Shown here piece after piece: positions 59,201 to 64,000 of a DNA stretch of 64,000 nucleotides. How positions within the stretch are numbered: position 1 is the stretch's first letter; each line of letters opens with the position of its first letter. Source of the stretch: Branchiostoma floridae (taxonomy: Eukaryota > Chordata > Leptocardii > Amphioxiformes > Branchiostomatidae); NCBI RefSeq assembly GCF_000003815.2, contig NC_049984.1:16606684-16670683 (forward strand), read 5' to 3'. The notes beneath the pieces were generated by a model that saw only the letters and a list, made by a program, of their open reading frames with translations, was not told the DNA's origin and ran no database searches. The position numbers and the translations under genes are program-made.

Positions 59201-62200
59201 TGGGCTATCCAGGTATGTTTCCATTTATGTTTTGCCCTCCCTCCTTAGGTCCAGGGTCGGAACAGGTTCAACCCAGATAAGATGGAGGCTGGTCCATTCC
59301 CCTGCCAGGTATTTTAAAAATTAACCAGATCTTTTTTGAGAGAGTGTTGTGTATTATTTGTTTATAATCTATTAGCCTTTTAATCCTGAATCCCACGTCA
59401 ATTCAAAAGTGTTTTGACTGTTTTGAGAGTCAGACATCACATGTCCGAACTTGAATTCCGCAGAAGACTGCATAGGACAAGAACTCTATGAGCCAACCTT
59501 TTGTATTTGAAGATGGTTTAGCTCAGTAAATTTTTTCATACATTTACATAAGTTAGCAATCATACATGTCAAATTAATAAATCAACAAGGCATAGATTAA
59601 TACTGTTGAGTCAAATGTTTCAGATATCCACTTTCCTTCTTGCCTGAGCATGACATTGGATGCTGTCTGAAACATCTGGCTCTATAGATACAAATGTGGT
59701 TTCTCCAGTTGCTTGATATATTTTTACTTCCTGGAAGGAGAGTTCACCTCCAACGGGGGTACTGTTTCTGTTTGTGTGTTCATAACTCAAGATCCTTTTG
59801 ATGGATTTGTTTGAATTATAGCATGTTGGTTCTGATGATACATTACGTGGCAATTTTTCATTATGTAATGCCCAAATTTCTCTATCCCAAGATAGTCTTC
59901 AAACTTTTTTGTATCTCCCTAAATGTGTGATAGTCACTTGACTGCTTTTTCAAGCTTATCCCAACTACCGTTAGCGAGAAAGTGTGACGGAAGTCGGCTG
60001 TGCTGGCAAAATCATACACAGCACAGTACATTAGAAGTGGGTCCATATGGGCATACTTGGGTTATTGTCAGAAAGACAAATAAGGTAACTTTGCGAAAAG
60101 TCGGGTGCATTTGTATCCCAAAAAATATCATCTACCTTTAACCTACATACATGCATGTCTAAGTTAAACCTTCATTAAAATACTGTACATTTTCCTTTTT
60201 GTTCCATTTTAATGTAGTTGAAGACTGCAATAACCTAATAAAGTCACCTTGTGTGTAGGTGTGTGGGGAAGTGTTCCAGGCGCCCCACGAGCTCACCATC
60301 CACATCCGCCAGCACAACATGGAGGACAACTCCGGCTCCCACACCTGCAAACTGTGCGGCAAGACGCTCAGCTCACAGAGCAGTCTGGACAGGCACATGC
60401 TGGTCCACTCAGGGGAGAGGCCCTTCAAGTGCAAGGTGAGGCTTCTTTTGTTTCATACTAAGGTTTGCTCTTGAACAAAGTTGAGGGCTAGATCAGCCTC
60501 TATACTAGGCTCCACGGGTTGCTGGAAATGTACCGTAGTAGTAATTGGTCAGATAGACAGATAGCCAGCCAGATGAGTTAGCTGGCCAAAGAGTAATGTT
60601 TGCAAAACTGTAGAAATGTTTTTCCAACAACCTGATTCTACTACTAGGCTCCATAGATACACAGACCTGTCAAGCTTGGTAGAGGCTAAGGCTAGATCAA
60701 ATCAGGTGTACGAAATGTAAAACTGAATGAGGATAAAAATTGTTAAAACTAAGTCAGACAACTTTAGTTCAGGACATGGACATGATAAGGTGCTTAGTGA
60801 CCGCCTTAATTTACACAATTCACAGAAGGTTATACTATACAAATGTATGTGTTGAATATTGTCTGTTTCAAAAGATACAGATACTCAAGAACATCGCTCT
60901 AAATGCTGTAAATGATATGTATTGGAAATTAACCATCAATAATTTTAGCCATGTAGGTGTGTTATGCATTTGAGCATGCATGTGAGTAAAGAAAGATAGT
61001 ATAGGATATAGATTTAGGCTGTCTTGTAATGATAAGTATTGTATCAAGTTTTGTACTAATGAAGAATTAATACACAATTTTATCCTTGCTTTACAGGTGT
61101 GCAAGATGGCGTTCACCACAAATGGCAACATGAACCGCCACATGCGTATTCACGAGAAGGACGGCGAGCTGCCGCCCCCCACCCCAGAGCCCCGCCAGCG
61201 CACGCCTTCCAAGCGCCCGTACTACGACCAGGACGAGGACTGGTCGCCCAGGAAGAAGGTGCCGTCCCTGGGGAGGAAGTCTCTACAGATGGATGGAGAG
61301 AAGGAGGGAGAGGATGAGAAGGAGCCAGAACAGCTGGCCTGCCCCATATGTGCGAAGACTTTCATCTGTCGCTTCGGCCTGCAGTCCCACATGGAGACTC
61401 ATCCCGACACCTCAGTCAGGTATGCTCAAGACAAATTTGTCGTTTTTTTTAGTCCCTTCATCACACAATCAACACATCTGGAACAAAGCTTCAACATACA
61501 TGTATGTCCATATAGTTAACACACATGTATCAGTTGCTATCATAAACATATACTAAAGGTTGTCTGTTCTTGAGTATGAGTAGATGGAATGTTGTGCTTG
61601 ACTTGATAGGTTCTGTCAGTAGGTCATGAGAAAGTATCACTGAAGTACATGTAAGGCCACACCAGTATACATTCTACTTTGTTGGATTTTAGAAGAGGAT
61701 CTTGAATTGAAATATCCATATTGAGTTTGATGCAAACCCTTGTACAGTTAGACGTAGAGCAGGTGCATAATAGTCAGACAAAAGGTGGCTAGATTTACAC
61801 TGAAATTGCCAACTACCAAGGAAATGAGTTGATGTGGTCTAAGGGATTGCAAAAATCGTATGGCACTAACATTGGTTCCTTTTTTCTTTGTTTGTTCCAG
61901 GTGCAACCTGTGCCATTGTGCCTTCCGCAATCATAGAGGCCTTTCCAAGCACAAAGCGATGGTTCACAAGCCCAAGCTCAAACCATCCTCCTCCTCATCT
62001 CGATCCTCCTCCCCATCCCTCAACGCTAACAAGCAGGCCGTCATGGGCTTCCAGGAGCTGGGCTTCACGGCCTTCTCCAGCCGCAAGTTTCCTCTCATCG
62101 TCAAGACGTGGTGCGAAAACAATGAACACAAGTGCAACAGTGCTTTACCAAAGTTTGTCTGTCAGGATTGCGGAAAGTCCTTTCCCCTTCCTAAGGCCTT

Positions 62201-64000
62201 GCTCCTCCACAGGAAAGAACACACTGAAAGTGGTATAAAGAAGGAAGCGGTTACCAATGATGAGAATGACAAGTCGGCCTTTCTGAAGTCGCTGAATCTC
62301 TGCCCCCAGGGTAGCAGGTCTCCTCCCAAAGATGAGCACATCCCGTTAGATTTCTTTACGAAGGTGAGAGACTCCGAAGTCGTGTTCCCGGTCCCAACAA
62401 ACGGGCTGCGACACAACAACGTGCCTTTGCCTAAGCTGGTGCCCATCCTTCCTAAGATGGAGCCAGGGGCGGGCGTGGCGTCCCCCATGAACAGGTCGAC
62501 TCTTGGCACGACGGCGGACTTCGCCGACGTCCAGCAGATGCTGAAGGTTGCCGCTGACGCCACCATGCTCACCGCCCAGCCGGATGCCTCTGCCAAGACG
62601 AACCTGAAACCCCTCCCTCCACTGCACCGTATCCCAGTAACCCCTCCCCACGCATCCCCTGTGGTACTCCGTAAGCAGCCCCCGCCCCCTCCCCTGAAGT
62701 ATATACCAAATGCAGGCAACCAAATGAAGGGAACAGTGCCTGCAAAGATAAGACCCATCCTGCCAAAGCCTACACAGACCTCACACACTAACAGCAATAA
62801 TGTGAAAACAATTGACGGGAATATCGAAGAAAGTCAGCCTCAGTCAGATTCTGACAAGGAAGAGTTACCCGAGGATGTAGCTCACGCTAAGAAGGGAGAC
62901 GTGTACGTGTGTGAATATTGCAGCGAGAAATTTCCCCTTGCCCGTGCCTACAAGAGCCATGTCAGGACCCACCTTGGTCTGGCTCCATATCAATGCAGGC
63001 AGTGCAACTACGCAAGCCCAGACAAAAGTACCTTGGTTCGACACCTGCGTACCCACAACGGTGAACGCCCGTTCCAGTGCCTTCTGTGCCAGTATGCCTT
63101 CACGACCAAAGCCAACTGCGAGCGTCACGTCCGGAAGAAGCACAATCGGTTCTCAAAGGAGGACATAGAAGAGGTCATCACCTACAACCAGTTTGTAAAG
63201 GACCCTCCAATCGGTGCTGAGACGTTCGGCTCTCCTGACACCGTCTGTAAGTACTGCGGCAAGGATTTCCGTTTCTTCCGCGCCCTGCAACACCACCTGC
63301 GCTCGCACAGCAGCTGCCGTAAGAAGCCATACCAGTGCCGCTTGTGTGAGAACGGCTTCTCCACCAAAAACAACTGCATCCGCCACATCCTCAAACGCCA
63401 CGAGAACGTTGACCAGAAGAAGATAGACACCTATGTCAAGTTCCAGATGCGGATGAAGACAGAAACGGATGATGGCGAACAGATATATGATCATGAAAGT
63501 GTAGAACCCCAGTCTATAGCACTTAGTATAAAGCAAGAACCTTTGGATTATGAGCTGGAGAGTGCTGAAGGCCTTTCTGATCAACCGTTGGACTTCAGCA
63601 TGAAAAGTGGAAGGAGTACAGACAGTAGCCACCTGGCTTCCCCTGTTGCCCTAGTCATCGATGCTGGAGACTTTGAACAACCTTTAGACTTGAGCTTCAA
63701 ATCTACTGACGACTCCAGGAGTGAGTCAAGCATCTCGCAGTCTGCAAGTGAAAGTGCACCAACAAATACAAGGAAGTACCGCTTCAAGGCGGAATACCAC
63801 AAGTACTACAGCAACGACTGCGATCAGTTGGTGTGCCCCATGTGCCCAATGAAGTTTAGCCGGGGTGGGAGGTTGGAAGAACACATCCGGTCTCACACCA
63901 AGGAGCGACCGTTCCAGTGTCCACAATGTCCGTCTGCCTTCACCATCAAGTCCAACCTGGATCGCCACATGAAGAACCACGGTGTATCTCATCCTTCACG
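41256..64000 (+). CDS. RREB1: RREB1-type C2H2 zinc-finger protein, 5' six exons, cut by the window end
   Basis: Nuclear transcription factor homologous to vertebrate Ras-responsive element-binding protein 1 (Drosophila hindsight/pebbled family). Exons 41256-41295, 58023-58627, 59249-59308, 60259-60435, 61097-61419 and 61901 to beyond 64000, all phases agreeing, about 1,101 codons so far. Thirteen C2H2 fingers are visible. Order and linkers match RREB1: [33 protein letters not shown], and the RREB1-specific [16 protein letters not shown]...TWCENN block between fingers 5 and 6. QPLDFSMK (about 963) and QPLDLSFK (about 995) are CtBP-type motifs; SIKQEP is a SUMO-type site. Exon 2 is acidic and Ser-rich and ends in a KKKKRKK cluster. 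Introns cut fingers 1 and 3 at the same place (C-x|V-C). The protein start MSRRKQ is discussed under exon 1. Confidence 0.92.
46291..46331. repeat. Single arm of the foldback family
   Basis: The stretch ending in aacagtctggcatccaggct matches the right arm of the element at 17517-17752. No opposite arm is nearby. Confidence 0.65.
50030..50200. promoter_or_regulatory. Candidate enhancer with a perfect RFX X-box
   Basis: GTTACCAGGCAAC at 50167-50179 is a two-half-site X-box with one spacer base. Nearby are a RUNX-type accaca, an octamer-like tatgcatc, an E-box cacctg and a Pbx/Hox-like attgatgg. It has no protein-like frame. Function is inferred from motif clustering. Confidence 0.25.
52903..52933 (+). 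CDS. RREB1: Possible alternative first coding exon of RREB1
   Basis: In a GC-rich island (52690-53000) an ATG gives [10 protein letters not shown], then a phase 1 break at gtcgtt that would join exon 2 in frame. The donor is weak, and the phase would match by chance one time in three. If used, the product would lack MSRRKQ. Confidence 0.2.
54779..55357 (+). mobile_element. Internally deleted mariner transposon
   Basis: Inverted ends of about 28 bp (CGAGGGGCATTCAATAAGTA at left, same inverted at right) with TA on both sides (54777-54778, 55358-55359). The interior keeps a decayed piece of mariner transposase N-terminal half, readable as [20 protein letters not shown], with stops and deletions before and after. 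579 bp against about 1.3 kb for an intact mariner, so it cannot move by itself. Confidence 0.92.
55775..56121. mobile_element. Probable MITE with ACACNGTTTTT ends
   Basis: Left ACACGGTTTTTCCCGATATC and inverted right ACACAGTTTTTGCCAATATC match at 16 of 20 positions. The interior is CpG-rich with repeated gatagct/gacagctt and aggggtccccga units. Exact ends and target duplication are unclear. Confidence 0.5.
56650..56979. mobile_element. MITE with GGCTCGAAATAC ends, rich in CAGGTG/ACCTGCA
   Basis: Perfect 12-bp inverted ends GGCTCGAAATAC and GTATTTCGAGCC. The interior repeats the acctgca/tgcaggt motif at least seven times, including palindromic acctgcatatgcaggt. No coding content. Confidence 0.7.
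57785..57850. repeat. Dispersed repeat fragment (pairs with 59651-59720)
   Basis: gatgctgtctgaaa, a tctggc block and ccagttgctt occur in the same order at both places. Confidence 0.5.
58023..58627 (+). CDS. RREB1: RREB1 exon 2: acidic N-terminal region
   Basis: Acidic and Ser/Thr/Asn-rich, without fingers. Includes [10 protein letters not shown], a weak CtBP-like IDLS, and a terminal [11 protein letters not shown] cluster. The donor AAG|gtaagg is in phase 0. Confidence 0.88.
58628..59248 (+). other. RREB1: RREB1 intron 2
   Basis: 621 bp, AT-rich, with a run of nine G near 59011. Nothing else recognised. Confidence 0.6.
59249..59308 (+). CDS. RREB1: RREB1 exon 3: start of finger 1
   Basis: 20 codons, [20 protein letters not shown], phase 0 on both sides. 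The Cys is the first zinc ligand of finger 1; the vertebrate equivalent is a short lead-in ending YNC. Confidence 0.85.
59309..60258 (+). other. RREB1: RREB1 intron 3
   Basis: 950 bp. Holds the dispersed repeat fragment at 59651-59720 and no exon-like sequence. Confidence 0.6.
59651..59720. repeat. Dispersed repeat fragment (pairs with 57785-57850)
   Basis: Shares gatgctgtctgaaa and ccagttgctt with the copy in intron 1. Confidence 0.5.
60259..60435 (+). CDS. RREB1: RREB1 exon 4: fingers 1 and 2
   Basis: Completes finger 1 ([10 protein letters not shown]) and encodes finger 2 ([20 protein letters not shown] plus H), then the SGERPFKCK linker and the first Cys of finger 3. Confidence 0.95.
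60436..61096 (+). other. RREB1: RREB1 intron 4
   Basis: 661 bp, AT-rich; nothing recognised. Confidence 0.6.
61097..61419 (+). CDS. RREB1: RREB1 exon 5: fingers 3 and 4
   Basis: Finger 3 ([19 protein letters not shown]), a basic/acidic linker ([19 protein letters not shown]) and finger 4 ([20 protein letters not shown] plus H). The donor AG|gtatgc is in phase 2. Confidence 0.95.
61420..61900 (+). other. RREB1: RREB1 intron 5
   Basis: 481 bp, AT-rich; nothing recognised. Confidence 0.6.
61901..64000 (+). CDS. RREB1: RREB1 exon 6: fingers 5-13, continues past the window
   Basis: Open for 2,100 bases without a stop. It contains finger 5, the [13 protein letters not shown] block, finger 6, a Pro-rich stretch ([22 protein letters not shown]), fingers 7-9, fingers 10-11, the two PLDxS motifs and fingers 12-13. 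Confidence 0.95.

Noticed and set aside
62162-62797. 211-codon minus-strand open frame (and a 159-codon one at 63153-63632)
   Set aside because: Antisense shadows of RREB1 exon 6. The plus strand shows clear C2H2 fingers and RREB1-specific blocks; the antisense products have no recognisable content.

Overview
The window looks like animal nuclear DNA, most likely from an invertebrate chordate such as amphioxus (Branchiostoma). That is inference from three things: a single GDF5/6/7-type ligand that resembles all the vertebrate GDF5, 6 and 7 proteins, intron-rich genes, and a high density of short inverted-repeat transposons. No bacterial, organellar or viral gene organisation is visible. Coding exons were joined by hand from GT-AG (once GC-AG) borders. 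Reading phase is consistent across every junction of the four genes.

Layout: 1-3.9 kb is non-coding. 3.9-15.8 kb (+) holds an 11-exon secreted lipase of 542 residues. It combines a phospholipase-A1-type short lid with a lipoprotein-lipase-type C-terminal domain that carries a large charged insertion. 17.8-21.5 kb (-), convergent with the lipase, holds a 3-exon GDF5/6/7 precursor of 372 residues. 21.5-32.8 kb has no recognisable gene and is rich in MITEs and tandem repeats. 32.8-36.6 kb (+) holds a 4-exon THAP-domain protein of 630 residues. 36.6-41.2 kb has no gene. 41.2 kb to the window end (+) holds the 5' part of an RREB1 homologue: a 13-codon first exon encoding MSRRKQ, an intron of about 16.7 kb, then five exons with 13 C2H2 zinc fingers and two CtBP-type motifs. 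The gene is still open at position 64000.

The four genes do not form an operon or pathway. The lipase is a secreted enzyme and GDF5/6/7 a secreted BMP-class ligand. The THAP protein and RREB1 are probable nuclear regulators. RREB1 next to a BMP-class gene may reflect old linkage, because human RREB1 lies close to BMP6.

The best second looks are the mosaic lipase with a furin-like site inside its lipid-binding domain; the SRRKQ micro-exon of RREB1; a MITE whose edge forms part of the 5' splice site of a THAP intron; the intron inside the GDF5/6/7 mature domain; a long hairpin just downstream of the GDF5/6/7 stop codon; and several families of TA-flanked inverted-repeat elements.
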